A DNA stretch of 64,000 nucleotides from Puccinellia tenuiflora (lineage: Eukaryota > Streptophyta > Magnoliopsida > Poales > Poaceae): NCBI GenBank assembly GCA_012064385.1, contig QRDG01001386.1, positions 124,001 to 188,000 of the forward strand, read 5' to 3'. Shown piece by piece: positions 45,110 to 58,295 of this stretch; the first letter of the stretch is position 1; the number at the start of each line of letters is the position of its first letter. A program made the translations under genes and the position numbers. The notes under the pieces are model-generated. The model searched no databases and was not told where the DNA came from. It was given only the letters and a program-made list of their open reading frames with translations.

Positions 45110-47789
45110 ATGAGACCAGAAAGGCCGCCAGTGCTGGCGCCGCCACGTCCACCGCTGCATCCACCGGAGCAATCGTCGCAGGAGGCGACGGGAGCAGACA
45201 TGGACTTGCCCGCCGGCAGGCTGCCGGACCCGGTGCGATCGCCGATACTGAAGCACTCGCCGTCGATCATGTCCCGGTCGCTGCGGTCGGCAGCAGACAC
45301 GTCCTCGGTACACTTCGCGGCCGACTTCCGGTCGTTCGACAGCTTCCACACCGCCCCATCAAGGCCGCCCAGCGTCTCGCGGTCGTCGACGAGGCGATCC
45401 GCGTCCGAGCGTGTCGGCTCCCAGCGCGACCTCCGCGACGAGGACGCGCGGTTCGTCTACATCAACGACGCGCCGCGCACCAACGCGCCGCCGGCCGTGT
45501 TCCCGGACAACTCCGTGCACACGACCAAGTACACCATCCTCACCTTCATCCCGCGCAACCTCTACGAGCAGTTCCACAAGGTGGCCTACGTCTACTTCTT
45601 CATCCTGGCCGTTCTCAACTTCGTCCCGCAGCTCCTAGTCTTCACGCCGGCCGCGGGCATCCTGCCGCTCGCGGTCGTGCTCGGCGTCACGGCGGTGAAG
45701 GACGGGTACGAGGACTGGAGGCGGCACCGGTCGGACAAGAACGAGAACAACCGCACCGCGTCCGTGCTGGTGGACGGCGTGTTCCGGCCGAAGCGGTGGA
45801 AGGAGATGCAGGTAGGGGACGTGGTGCGCGTCGTCGCCAACGAGACGCTGCCCTGCGACATGGTCCTGCTGTCCACCAGCGACCCGACCGGCGTGGCCTA
45901 CGTCCAGACCATCAACCTCGACGGCGAGTCCAACCTCAAGACGCGCTACGCCAAGCAGGAAACCATGCTCACGCCACCGGAGGAGCTCGCGGGGGTCATC
46001 AAGTGCGAGAAACCCAACCGCAACATCTACGGCTTCCTGGCCACCGTCGACCTGGACGGCCGCCGCGCCGTCTCCCTCGGCACATCCAGCATCATGCTCC
46101 GGGGCTGCGAGATCAAGAACACGGCCTGGGCCATCGGCGTGGCCGTGTACACTGGCAGCGACACCAAGGTCATGCTCAACAACTCGGGTGCGCCGTCCAA
46201 GCGCAGCCGTCTCGACACGCAGATGAATCGCGAGACCATCGCGCTCGCCGTCACCCTGGTGCTCCTCTGCTCCATCGTGGCTCTCCTCGCCGGCATCTGG
46301 CTGGGCGACCATAACGACCAGCTCGGAATCATCCCCTTCTTCCACAAATACGACTTCGCTTCGCTCCAGTTCGGGAAGTACAACTGGTACGGGACGGGCG
46401 CGCAGGTGGCCTTCACGTTCATGTCCGGCGTCATACAGTTCCAGGTCATGATCCCCATTGCACTCTTCATATCCATGGAGATGGTCAGGGCGGGGCAGGC
46501 ATACTTCATGGTGCAGGACGATCACATGTTCGACGAGAAGAGCAAGGCCAGGTTCCAATGCCGGGCGCTCAACATCAACGAGGACCTCGGGCAGATCAAG
46601 TACGTCTTCTCCGACAAGACCGGCACGCTCACGGAGAACCGGATGGAGTTCCGGTGCGCCAGCGTGCACGGCCGCGACTTCAATGAGACCGACGGCGGCG
46701 AGGAGGATAGACCTGCCGTGCTCCGTAAGCAAGTTTCCGTTATTCAGTTTCGAATTTCCGTGATTTCGTTTTTAGTGCTGATTAAGCAAGTTTGACTAAT
46801 CACGATTCGTAGTGGCGCGCGGTGTTAGACTATCTGACAGTATGAGAACTAGTCATAGACCTCTAGAGCACAACTCTTGACACGTCAATTGTCGTTGTCA
46901 CTTGTTACTACGTTGCGTGCTAGAAATTTCGAGCACACTTGTGCGAAATTCTCTAGATGCTGATCCAGAAATGGAGTCCGCAATTCGCGAACTACGAACG
47001 CTGACATATTCCGACAGTTAGATAACCGGCGAAAAGAAAACATTTTGCCTGCTCAATTGCTCACACTACTCATCACTGATTAGTTATGTGACTATTCAGG
47101 TCAAACTTTTGAATGAACTTTTCGCCCCCTTTTTAAGCCCAAAATGGAAAGGCGAGCTCTTCTAGAGGTGCAGGACTTTTAAGCTGCGTGGACCTGGAAC
47201 TCCTGTATATAGCTTTTGTTGCCATTTTGACTGACAGGCATTCCAGCCTTGCAAGAGATAAGCGTAGAATCCTCCAACATCCTCAACTAATCCAACATCT
47301 TACATTCCTTAGGAATAATTTCAGTTTCAATGTATCGATAACGATGAATCGTCACCATCCTTTTAATTCCTCATTTCAGAGCCTGACTCGACAGTCATAA
47401 CTAAAATGAAATGCAACTGTCAATCACGAGAAAGTAGTAATCTGAAAGTTCCGTGGACATTCTGTTTTTTTTTTTGCTGCAGTCGACGGCGTGGTCGTGA
47501 GACCGAAGACGTCGGTTCGAACGGACCCGAAGCTGGCGGCGCTGCTCAAGGACGGGACGGGTGCCATGGCCGGCCGCGCCCGCGACTTGTTCCTGGCGCT
47601 GGCCACCTGCAACACCATCGTGCCCATCGTCGAGGACACGGCCGACGACCCGACGGCGAAGCTGGTGGAGTACCAGGGCGAGTCGCCGGACGAGCAGGCG
47701 CTGGTCTACGCCGCGGCTGCCTACGGGCACACGCTCGTGGAGCGCACCTCCGGGCACATCATCGTGGACGTGTTCGGCACCAAGCAAAG
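45110..47789 (+). CDS. P4-ATPase (ALA1-like flippase), 5' two exons only
   Basis: Exon 1 is 45110-46724, exon 2 47483-47789 (donor CTCC/GTAAGC, acceptor GCTGCAG). P4-ATPases flip aminophospholipids to the cytosolic leaflet. About the first 640 residues are present: a long disordered Ser/Arg/Pro-rich N-terminus, first membrane pair (VAYVYFFILAVLNFVPQLLV), actuator loop DGESNLKTRYA, later membrane pair with QVMIPIALFISME (usual PISL is PIAL), phosphorylation site SDKTGTLTENR (D502) and nucleotide-domain motif YQGESPDEQALV. Exon 2 ends at a good donor (CAAAG/GTATGT), but no exon 3 (KGAD, TGDK, GDGAND, last six helices) follows before the next gene. The frame is fully open. Either a truncated duplicate or an alternative 5' cassette. 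Confidence 0.85.
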
Positions 47790-48646
47790 GTATGTTGGAC
47801 AGACCACCCTACCCATGATCGAGTATAGGTTTCTTTTAATTTCTCTCTTGCTTCTCTGATTGCATCGCCGTAGGTGAAATTGAATTGATTTGCCCTTCTG
47901 GGTTGATTTGATTGCATTCATCTGGGGTGAAATTGCTGTTGTCTGTTGATTGGTCGATTAGTAATATGTGTGGAGACTGGAGAGTGATGTGCGAGGTTGT
48001 GATGCAATCGATCGACAGTGACATATGCGTGAAAGCGTTCCGTTGGTGCCACCAAATCCTGGGGTCCGGCGGCCGCGCCCGCGCTGATACGTCGCTCCGA
48101 GCCTCTTCTCAGAGAAACCTGAACTGTCAACTGCTCCACTTCGCTAGAAGGCAAATACTTGTGGCTGCCATACTACCCGTTATTTAAGTCGTTCGGCCTT
48201 TGCAGGTTGGTAATATTCCATTGAGATATGTGTTCGGTCATCGCATTCTTTAGGCCAGGAAGGAAGGATATATACCGTGCGGGTACGAAAGAACTTGAAC
48301 TTTTAGCACGGATATACGCATGAAATCATTGCTGACATAGAGTGGTTGTTAATTAGGGGGAAATCGAATTTGTCATGATCAAACCGTCCCCATCATGCAT
48401 GGAATTGAAATCCTTGGTCTAACCCATTTTTCCGAGCATGTATGATTGGACGGCCGGCTTAGCTATTCAGCGCGGGCACCCAAAGCCGTCAACTTCTTCC
48501 GGTGATCAGCAGATGCGTCTTTATCCTGCCCTGCCCAAGCCTCCATGGCAAAAAGAATATTCAAACTGGAGACCTGTTAGCTCCCTGACTATGATATGCT
48601 CGTCTCAACTGCCAACCATGGAAGTGATTAAAACTTTCTCTTATGC
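47790..48646. other. sequence after flippase exon 2; no exon 3
   Basis: Begins as an intron (GTATGT). No stretch resembles exon 3 of the downstream paralogue (FDVLGLHEFDSDRKRM). An AG acceptor-like site at about 48206 is not followed by matching sequence. Confidence 0.6.
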
Positions 48647-48659
48647 TATAAATCCATGG

Positions 48660-50219
48660 ACGGAGACTTGAGGTCGAGGACTCCCCCACACCCCCGCGCC
48701 GCCCCTCCTCTGGCGACACGGGGGAAACCCTAGCCACCGGCCCGCTAGCTCCCCCCACCTCTCCTTCCCGCGCCCCAGGGAAGGCGGCGGCGGGGCGCTC
48801 TCTTCCCCTGCCTCGCGGGCGCGTACGCGCAGGGCCCTGCTCGGATGGAGACGCGTGCCCAGCTGCGGGAGGCTGCCGGCGACGGTGCCTAGGAGGCGGA
48901 GGTGCCATGGAGGTGGTCGGCGGAGTGCTGGGGAAGCAGCCCGGCGTGCTGCGAAGCGACGCCCTCTTGGATCGACGGCCGTCCCGTCGGCCGATGCGCG
49001 CGCGTGCCGCGGCGCCCTACTGGATCGACGGCCGTCCCGTCGGCCGATGCGCGCGCGTGCCGCGGCGTCCTATTGGATCGACGGCCGTCCCGTCTCCGGC
49101 GGTGACGGTGGCCGCGCTCCATTCCTTCTACCCCACCCCCTCCCGACCGCATACGGATGCGCCATCGTCCTCGCGCCTGGTGGCTGCAATGGACGTTGGA
49201 GGCTCTATGCGGCGGGGCAATTTTGCCATCATCGATGGCAAGTTTGTGGTGCTCATCTTCTTCCCCGATGCAGTGGCACGACGGCCTCGGGTGTGTGCAG
49301 GCGCTGCTTGCTCATGTCCGTGCGAGGAAGGTGGAAGCAAGGCTGCGCCTTGGCGCGCCATGGGTGCTTGTCTGCCGCGGAGGCTTCGGCCGACACATGC
49401 GGATGGTTGAGGGCTGCAGCGCAATGATGGCTGCGCCTTCCCCACCACGATGTTAGACTACGATGGCAGGGGGCTGCCGCAGCAGCGGTGTGTAAGGCAA
49501 GGATGGCGAGCCCATTCCGGAGGGTTTGAAGGGAGGTGGGTCGCAATACGGACGAAAGTCTTGCCCGTCTTCGGTCGGTGCCGGCGGCGATGGCGCCTGT
49601 GGGCACCATTCCCCTCCTTGGAGGCATCGCCGAGGTATGTCGGCACCTCCCTCGCCCTCTCTCGGTTGGGTTGAGGTCTCCGGGTGAAAGCCTAGATTCG
49701 GTGAATCAGCGTGATGGCGACGTCCTCGGCGTCGTTCCTTCGTTGGAAGCATCGCGTTTGGAGACACGGCATGAGGTCCTTTGCTGCTTTCCTCCGGTGC
49801 TCGCTGCTGTTCAAGGTTGATGTTTTAGAGGCGCAATGCACGTCGTCGCTTGTGAGTCCGAAGAGGTGCCTCTCTCGGGACCAACCAAGCCCCGCCATCC
49901 ACTTGCCACCTCATAGGCATTTCAAGAGTGGATGGTGCGTCGGCAAGAGAAGTTCAGTTGGAGATGTCTATCTTCGGAGGTGACTAGCGCCGGTCGAGAC
50001 GCGGCGATGTTACTCGGTCTAGGACAGGCTCCCTAGTTGTAGTTTTGATGTCGGTGGTGGCTCCTCGGGCTAGCCGAGTGTGGAGTGCGTACTACGCTTG
50101 TTTTTCACAGCGAGATGTAGTCGTTTTATTCCACTGGGTTGTGTTGTATGGGTGGTGTCTGCTCGTTCTTAAGCGTGTAAAAATATTCTTTTCTATCAAT
50201 GAATCAACGCGAAAAATGA
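48660..50219 (+). mobile_element. LINE-like retroposed sequence (1560 bp)
   Basis: Flanked by a 13-bp direct repeat with one mismatch (tataaatccatgg 48647-48659; tatatatccatgg 50220-50232), the kind of duplication made by target-primed reverse transcription. The 5' part is GC-rich and resembles an untranslated leader; the 3' end is AT-rich, ending in gcgaaaaatga. No reverse transcriptase frame is present. It may be an internally deleted LINE or a retroposed transcript. Confidence 0.6.
48964..49096. repeat. 53-bp tandem repeat, about 2.5 copies
   Basis: Copies start at tggatcgacggccgtcccgt (about 48967, 49020 and 49073). The second and third thirds differ by only a few bases. It lies in the GC-rich leader of the LINE-like sequence. 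Confidence 0.85.
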
Positions 50220-50232
50220 TATATATCCATGG

Positions 50233-53200
50233 TTCAGTTCAATCAAACTTCGAGGCCGTATAGGATGGTGACCAATTCACTTAGGCTCGATGGAGTGTGC
50301 AGACGGCCGGTCTCGGATCCAGAATATCAAGTGGGATTTAATTTCTTTTCGTCTCTGGAAAAATATGCGACGGATTTGACAGGTCTCGCATTAGGCCAAC
50401 TTGAACAATTAATTCCGATTGGAAAAGGGAATACGAATGTGAATACGAAATTGTTCAAACCCGGCCCGTCTAGAAGCGGATACCTGGACCTGCGCAGAGA
50501 CTAATCATAAGCCATCGATGTCCACGTGTCAGGTCATGGAAGCTACAGTAGGAACGTTGAGAAACATCCATTTGGTCACCATTCTGGCTAACATGCGGGC
50601 CCAACGAACGAAAACACGAGGATTGGACTTTCCCAATTGCTTGCACGATTATTCCACAGCCTCCTCTGGAAAGTCAAAATTAAGAAGAAGGATGGGCATT
50701 ATTTTTCCATTGTGATAAGAACGTTAACCAATTTCCCCGACGAAAGCACCACTGCAGTTAGAATTATTACTACAGAAGAAAAATATTCAGAAGGTCCCTG
50801 GCGAAAGCATTAACGCGAACTGGTCATGCCGCTAATCAATCCTGAACAGGTCAACCCCTCCTGGCTGGGCCCCACGGGTCAGTGAGGAGACGCTAGGCAG
50901 TGGGGACCGGGTGTGACGGTAAACAAAAACTCGCTGTCAGATCATTATTTTGGCTCGTGCAGTACGGCAACCAGCAGCAGCAGCCCGCTCTCCCGTGCCG
51001 CACACGCTACGTGGGCCCGTGCCTGGCCCGAACAGGCCAGACCGGACGGTACCTACGAGGCTTCCAAACTCCACCAGCTAGGCCCACCTGCGCGGCGTTG
51101 CGTGCACGTGGACGGCCTGTTTGCGTCGCTGGTCGCCATACGTCGCGTCCATGCGCTTTCGAGATCAAGCCGGCGTGCACGCCCCGCAAGACCGCTACGA
51201 CGACTATTTCCCCTCCTTTCCTCTCGGCTGAACGGGGTTGACTCGATCTAACCAAAGCTTGTATCAGGCCCACGCGATTCCAATGGATCCTTCTAAGATC
51301 ATGTATCCTACTAGTAAATCACATGGTTTCTCTTCTAGTATATCTTCGTCCAGATCGGTCTATTTAAGACACCCAACACACGGCAAGATATTCCGTAAGC
51401 CTGCTCTTGGTCAACGCGCATGATTTTCATTGTCAACAAATCTCAGCGATCTCCACTTAATGAGAAACCTCAAGATTTCCCAAAATTAATTCAAGGTTTC
51501 TTCCTAGTCAAAGGGTTTATTTTGGGGTCAGTTTCTTTTCCTTTTCCACGGAAAAAGAGAGAGCCCCATAAAATTGAACTGACCCAATCAAGTTCCGGCA
51601 GAAAAGGGGAGAATTTGCTAATGAAAAACAAAGAGGGAGCTTTGTCCTCTCCTGTGAACCCCTGCAAAAGAGTACTCTTCCTGTACTAGTAGTACCTTCC
51701 ATGGACACATCACATCGAAGCGTAAAAAACTCGAATTTTGTAGTCAAATCTACTGTGCGAGCGACACGGAGTGGTCACTGGCCAGCACATATATATATAG
51801 TCATCTTTCAATCCATCCATGCACTGCGACGAAGCCCTGAATTTTAGGACAATGCGTCCAGTTCGACTTCTTTTCCGGCCGGAATTCAAGTCGTGCAGAT
51901 CAGTGCACGCCCATTTTCTGCCAGCAACAGTCCGTAGCATAGCTTCATGATTTCTTTTGTACGTACTCCACTCAGCAGAGGAACTTCGTGACCTCGTCAA
52001 AACGCATATTCAAATATGATAGATGCATCGCAACGTCTGGAAATTATACAAGTATTTGATAATGCATTTTAAAACTTTCGGCCAATAGGAACATGCACGT
52101 AGAGCCAAGACCGGTCCAGCCTCCAGGAGTAGCATAGTTTAGTGTTGTGCTTTTGGTCCGCAGATTGGAGAGGGTGCTCCCTTCGATGGCGCATGCGCTA
52201 TCGTCACGCATGGGCTTCTAGAACGACTCATCGCCAAGTTTCACACCACATGGCCATGGGGCCTTGATGTCAACTCTAACATATTGCGCCCGTCGGAGGG
52301 TTGAACGGCGGCTTATTATTGAAGATTTATGGCCTCCCTGCTCTGCTCCAGCGATTTCCTGTCAAGATTCTCCCCCGGCCGCCTAAAATATGCTGTGTCT
52401 TACTTGTAATTTATTTATACAACCACTTGTTGATTTAACGTACGCCATTGCACACGTTGACTTGATTGGAAATTAATCGCGAGAAAGAAAGAAAGAAAGC
52501 AGCAGTCTTGGCGTAGCGAAAAGTCATCGAGCCAGAGATGGTAGTGTTTCGTGATTGCCGTGCAAGTAATGCGGAAGCCTTTTCAGATTTTGGTTCATAG
52601 ATAAACTGGGCTTAGTATAATGGATACAAATCAAATCAGCCCCCAAATCACTTGCGCCTACAGTAAGCTTATACTAGAAACCTGAAGCCAGGACATTGAA
52701 AAAAAAGTGCCATACGCATCTTGTTATAGTGTAACACCAACAAATTTCTGCTTGAAATGCGACCTATACTTGGAGAGCAAAAAAGAGAACTTCGAAACTA
52801 GTCGCATCAATCTGACACGATGCACAAGTATAATTTAGTATTTTTTGTTTCTCTACTAACTGTAGGATCGAATTTGAAGCCGAAATTTCTGGAGTGTTCA
52901 AACGCCCGTGAGTATGGTTTTCTGTAATTTTTTTTCGATTTTCTAACAATTTGTAACTATGGTTTTGGTGACATGATCCTATAATTTCACCTAAAAAATA
53001 GATCCTATACAAGTCTACCCCGTGTCACTTACCTGCAGTGCTCCTGGTTTGACTGTTTTTAATTCTGGGGCACACCCTCCTTGACCAAAGAAGTGACGAG
53101 TGAGGAAGCATCGACTCGTCTGCGATCTCCATTTGGCGTGTTTCTGGAAGCTTCACGATCTCCGCCACAATGCAAAGCCGGCACCGGAAAGTACTAACCC

Positions 53201-54066
53201 GACGAAACTGAGAGAAGGTTGTTCAGCGAGTCGCCCTCACCGTCTCTCCACTCCGTTTCTATCCAGTTCTACACCAGCTACCGTTCCGGGGGTCTACGGA
53301 GCATGACAGCTTTGTTTCTGTACTAATTAATTAGAGTACATTAATTTAGCCGCCGAAAATTAACAGCCCAATTGGCGTTATTCCCGTGTCTTCTGCGTAG
53401 GAGGAGTGGAGCATTATCATGTCCTCCCAATCCAATTTCCAATTTCCTTGATGACTTCACTAACAACAAATATTTTCCTGCAAATTATATACTTGATAGA
53501 TTTTTTTTTGGGTCTAGAATCGATTACCTGTTAGACTTGAGCGTTGAGACATGAGAGGAGCGCAGAAGAAAGAAGGAAACACACAGGCAACAGAACCCAA
53601 ACCCAACGCCTACAAGTCTCTCTCTTCTCTCATCCAAAAACGGTGCCTTTGTCCTCACCAACTCCCCTCTGCCAGATTTTAAGCGCCATGACCAAACAGT
53701 TTCAATTCTTCTGCAAGATTGCGTATCTTTTCTCTCTTCGCATCGTCGTCTCCTTCTCCCCCCTGAAATAAAAATTCCGCCGCAGCAGCACGCCCAACTT
53801 CAATGCAACACTCGCCATAGTTACTCCCGGACATCCACATCAACTCAACCACCCCACCCTTCCTTCTTCGTCGCCAATTCCTCTGCTCCGTTGTGCTCCT
53901 CCCCTGTTTCTTGAACCCACCGGTGCTCGCCGTGTCCGCCAGTCCGCTGGTCAAAATCTGACCTTGACACGCGCGGGGGGATTGCCATGGCCGCCAGCAT
54001 CGGCGGGGATTTGAGATCCTTCGTCTGACCCGGCGGGTCCGGCCGGTCAGCGCGAGGGCGCACGCC
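50233..54066. other. intergenic region between the two flippase genes
   Basis: No supported gene in 3.8 kb. It has a (GAAA) short repeat near 52488 and a TATATATA run at 51788. The last 600 bp are pyrimidine-rich (CTCTCTCTTCTCTC near 53620) and should hold the promoter and leader of the gene at 54067. Confidence 0.6.
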
Positions 54067-57000
54067 ATGGCCGAGGACCATGGATCGGCGCGGAACATGT
54101 CGGCCATGTCCATGTCGCACAAGGAGCTGGGCGACGAGGACGCGCGGGTGGTGCGCGTGGGCGACGCGGCGCGCACCAACGAGCGCCTCGAGTTCGCCGG
54201 GAACGCCGTGCGCACGGCCAAGTACTCGCCGCTCACGTTCCTGCCCCGCAACCTGTTCGAGCAGTTCCACCGCCTCGCCTACGTCTACTTCCTCGTCATC
54301 GCCGTGCTCAACCAGCTCCCCCAGCTCGCCGTCTTCGGCCGCGGCGCCTCCGTCATGCCCCTCGCCTTCGTCCTCACCGTCACCGCCGTCAAGGACGCGT
54401 ACGAGGACTGGCGCCGCCATCGGTCTGACCGCGCCGAGAATAACCGCCTCGCCGCCGTCCTGTCCCCTGGCGCGGGCGCGGGCACCCAATTCGATTTCGC
54501 CCCCACCCAGTGGAAGCATGTCCGCGTCGGCGACGTCGTGCGGGTCACGGCCGACGAGGCGCCCCCGGCGGACATGGTCCTCCTCGCAACGAGCGACACC
54601 ACCGGCGTCGCCTACGTGCAGACGCTCAACCTTGACGGCGAGTCAAACCTCAAGACTCGCTACGCCAAGCAAGAAACCCTCACCACGCCGGTCGAGCATC
54701 TCGCCGGCGCCATCATCCGGTGCGAGCGCCCGAACCGTAATATCTACGGCTTCCAGGCCAACCTGGAGCTCCCGGGGGAGAGCCGCCGGATACCGCTCGG
54801 CCCGTCCAACATCGTGCTCCGTGGCTGCGACCTCAAGAACACGTCCTGGGCGGTCGGCGTGGTCGTGTACGCGGGGCGCGAGACCAAGGCGATGCTCAAC
54901 AACGCCGGCACGCCGACCAAGCGCAGCCGCCTCGAGACGAACATGAACCGCGAGACGCTCTTCCTCTCCGGTATCCTCATCGTGCTCTGCTCGCTCGTGG
55001 CCGCGCTCTCCGGTGTGTGGCTGCGCACCCACCAGACCGAGCTCGAGGTCGCGCAGTTCTTCCACAAGAAAGACTACCTCAAGACCGACAAGGATGACAA
55101 CAACAACTACAACTACTACGGCATCGCGGCGCAGATCGTGTTCAATTTCCTCATGGCGGTGATCGTGTTCCAGATCATGATACCCATCTCGCTCTACATC
55201 TCCATGGAGCTCGTCAGGCTCGGGCAGGCCTACTTCATGATCCGGGACGCGAAGCTGTACGACGAGTCCTCCGACTCAAGGTTCCAGTGTAGGGCTCTCA
55301 ACATCAACGAGGACCTGGGCCAGGTCAAGTGCATCTTCTCCGATAAGACCGGCACGCTGACGCAGAACAAGATGGAGTTCCGGTGTGCAAGCATCGACGG
55401 TGTCGATTACAGTGACATTACGCGGCAGCAACCTGTCGGTAGGGACTGGTTTCTCTCTTATCCCCGGTGAATTCTTTCGATCAGGAGAGACTACTCTGGG
55501 CCGGGAATTGATAGCTTTTGATTGATTCATAGCAGAGGGTGAACCGGCCTGGGTGCCAAAGGTGCCGGTGAACGTCGACAGAGAGGTGGTGGGGCTGGTC
55601 AGAAACGGGGGTGACACCGAGCAAGGGAGGAACGCAAGAGATCTCTTCCTTGCTCTGGCAACGTGCAACACCATTGTTCCCTTGATCCTTGACGGCCCAG
55701 ACCCGAAGAAGAAGGTGATCGACTACCAAGGCGAGTCGCCGGACGAGCAGGCATTGGTTTCTGCCGCCGCGGCTTATGGCTTTGTGCTTGTGGAGCGAAC
55801 CTCCGGGCACATTGTGATTGACGTCCTTGGTCAAACGCAGAGGTATATACATCATGGATCATAGATTTGCATTGAGGATAAGGACAAATGGACGTTTGGA
55901 TTTTCACTTTCATGGTAGTAGTACAGTTTGCCGTCAGATTGTGACTTTTAGTGGAATTTTGTTGGTTTGTGGCTGTTGCTTGCGTCCTCTTTTGTAGGCC
56001 TGCACCGCATGGCATTCAGTCTGTTTGTGGTAGTGATGCAACCGCATAACTTCAGGGATTGCTTCACTTAGAACTAACATTGGTTGATGATTGCAACTGA
56101 TTGAGCTGAATACCTACTGTTTTTGTTAGATGTAGGCTAGCGTTTGTTTGTGCAATACTTACTTCAGTATTTTGTGCACATGGCGATAACTATTGACTTT
56201 CACAAATCATTTGCTCATTCAATCGCCTTTGAACTTCGCTTGCAGGTTTGATGTTCTTGGTCTTCACGAGTTTGACAGCGACCGTAAGAGGATGTCTGTT
56301 ATAATTGGCTGCCCTGACAAGACTGTCAAGCTGTTTGTAAAAGGTGCAGACAGTTCCATGTTTGGAATCATCGACAAAACACTGAATCCAGACGTTGTTC
56401 AGGCAACTGAGAAGCATCTTCATTCATATTCGTCGGTAGGCCTGCGAACACTTGTCATTGGCGTGCGGGAACTTAGTCAGGCAGAGTTTCAGGAGTGGCA
56501 AATGGCTTATGAGAAGGCTAGCACTGCGTTACTCGGAAGAGGGAACCTACTGCGTAGCGTGGCTGCCAACATTGAAAGAAATATGCGCCTGCTGGGAGCC
56601 TCTGGTATTGAAGATAAGCTGCAGGAAGGAGTACCTGAAGCAATTGAAAAACTGAGGCAAGCAGGGATTAAGGTCTGGGTACTGACAGGTGACAAGCAAG
56701 AAACAGCAATCTCCATCGGCTATTCCTGCAAACTATTGACAAGGGAGATGACACAGATTGTAATCAATAGTAACTCAAGAGATTCATGCCGAAAGAGTCT
56801 CGATGATGCAATCTCCATGGTTAGCAAACTTAGGTCATTATCAACAGACTCTCAATCTAGAGTGCCCCTTGCTTTGATCATCGACGGTAACAGCCTCGTC
56901 TACATTTTTGACACGGACAGAGAGGAGAAGGTATGCACTCACACTAGCATTTGTACATCTGATGACTTTGCTATGAATAACTCATGACATAACAATTTTT

Positions 57001-58295
57001 TTGCAGCTTTTCGAAATTGCCATAGCTTGTGATGTTGTCCTCTGTTGTCGAGTGGCTCCTCTACAGAAGGCTGGCATTGTTGATCTGATAAAGAAGCGAA
57101 CAAGTGACATGACTCTAGCTATTGGAGATGGTATACATTTTTTTTTTGCACTCCCGGTCTTACCTTGTTATTACTGGAATTTTATTAATATGGAAATAAT
57201 ATTATCCTTTTCAGGTGCAAATGATGTATCCATGATTCAAATGGCCGATGTTGGCATTGGTATCAGTGGACAAGAGGGAAGGCAAGCTGTTATGGCCTCA
57301 GATTTTGCCATGGGGCAGTTCAGATTCTTGGTCCCACTGTTATTAGTTCATGGCCACTGGAACTACCAGAGAATGGGCTACATGATCCTGTACAACTTTT
57401 ACAGAAATGCTACTTTTGTCTTTGTGCTTTTCTGGTAAGTGTATACCCTTCATTATCAAGTTTGTTCCAGTCTGCGTTAAGAGTAAAACATAAACCACTT
57501 AACCGTTGCAGGTATGTACTATACACTGGTTTTACCCTGACAACAGCGATAACTGAGTGGAGCAGTGTGTTGTACTCAGTGATCTATACCGCTGTCCCGA
57601 CCATCGTTGTCGCCATTCTCGATAAGGATCTGAGTCGGAGGACATTGCTGAAATATCCCCAACTCTATGGTGCGGGTCAGCGCGAGGAGAATTACAACCT
57701 AAGACTGTTTATTTTCATCATGATGGACTCCGTTTGGCAGAGCCTCGCAGTTTTCTTCATCCCTTACCTCGCATACAGAAACAGCGCAATCGACGGCGCC
57801 GGCCTGGGAGACCTGTGGACACTGTCTGTTGTCATTCTTGTCAACATTCACCTTGCAATGGATGTCATCAGATGGACCTGGGTCACGCATGCAGCAATAT
57901 GGGGCAGTATTGTGGCCACATGGATTTGTGTTATCGTCATAGACTCTATACCAACCTTGCCCGGTTTCTGGTAAATATTCAACCTTACTGTTTGCTTGCT
58001 TAGCTATTGGAAACAAATCCTACATATTTCCTTAAATTAAAGGTAAAATCCTACATGGTTGCTGATTCTGTAATTGAATGACAGGGCGATCTACGAGGTG
58101 ATGGGAACTGGATTGTTTTGGGCATTGCTGCTTGCAGTGATTGTGGTTGGAATGATCCCTCATTTTGCTGTGAAAGCTATCAGGGAGCATTTCATGCCCA
58201 ATGATATTCAGATTGCAAGAGAAATGGAGAAGTCGCAAGATTCTCATGATGTCAATCATCCAGAAGTTCAGATGAGTGCTGTCGCTCGAGCGTAG
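54067..58295 (+). CDS. P4-type phospholipid-transporting ATPase (ALA1-like flippase)
   Basis: Seven exons: 54067-55438, 55536-55842, 56246-56930, 57007-57130, 57215-57434, 57512-57970, 58085-58295; all introns GT...AG; 1125 residues, within the usual 1100-1200. It would pump aminophospholipids to the cytosolic leaflet of plasma or secretory membranes, probably with a CDC50/ALIS partner. Motifs in order: DGESNLKTRYA (actuator), QIMIPISLYISME (P4-specific PISL), SDKTGTLTQNK (D426 phosphorylated), YQGESPDEQALV and LFVKGADSSMF (nucleotide domain), VWVLTGDKQETA, then LAIGDGANDVSMIQMADVGI, interrupted by an intron within GDG. Six C-terminal helices follow (FYRNATFVFVLFW onward). No broken motif, so probably functional. 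ALA1 type judged from the shared DEDARVV...RTN start. Confidence 0.93.

Noticed and set aside
44989..46314. 441-codon plus-strand frame overlapping flippase exon 1
   Set aside because: Arg/His/Pro-rich shadow of GC-rich coding sequence in another frame; the flippase frame has all the motifs.
45635..46732. 365-codon minus-strand frame
   Set aside because: Antisense shadow of flippase exon 1 caused by high GC at third positions; no domain.
48201..48260. Possible exon 3 of the upstream flippase after TTTGCAG
   Set aside because: The sequence after the acceptor-like site does not resemble FDVLGLHEFDSDRKRM in any frame.
48889..49456. Several GC-rich frames of 90-190 codons
   Set aside because: Low-complexity Arg/Ala/Gly-rich frames on both strands in the leader of the LINE-like sequence; no domain.
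54080..54946. 288-codon Ser/Arg/Thr-rich plus-strand frame
   Set aside because: Shifted-frame shadow of the complete flippase gene.
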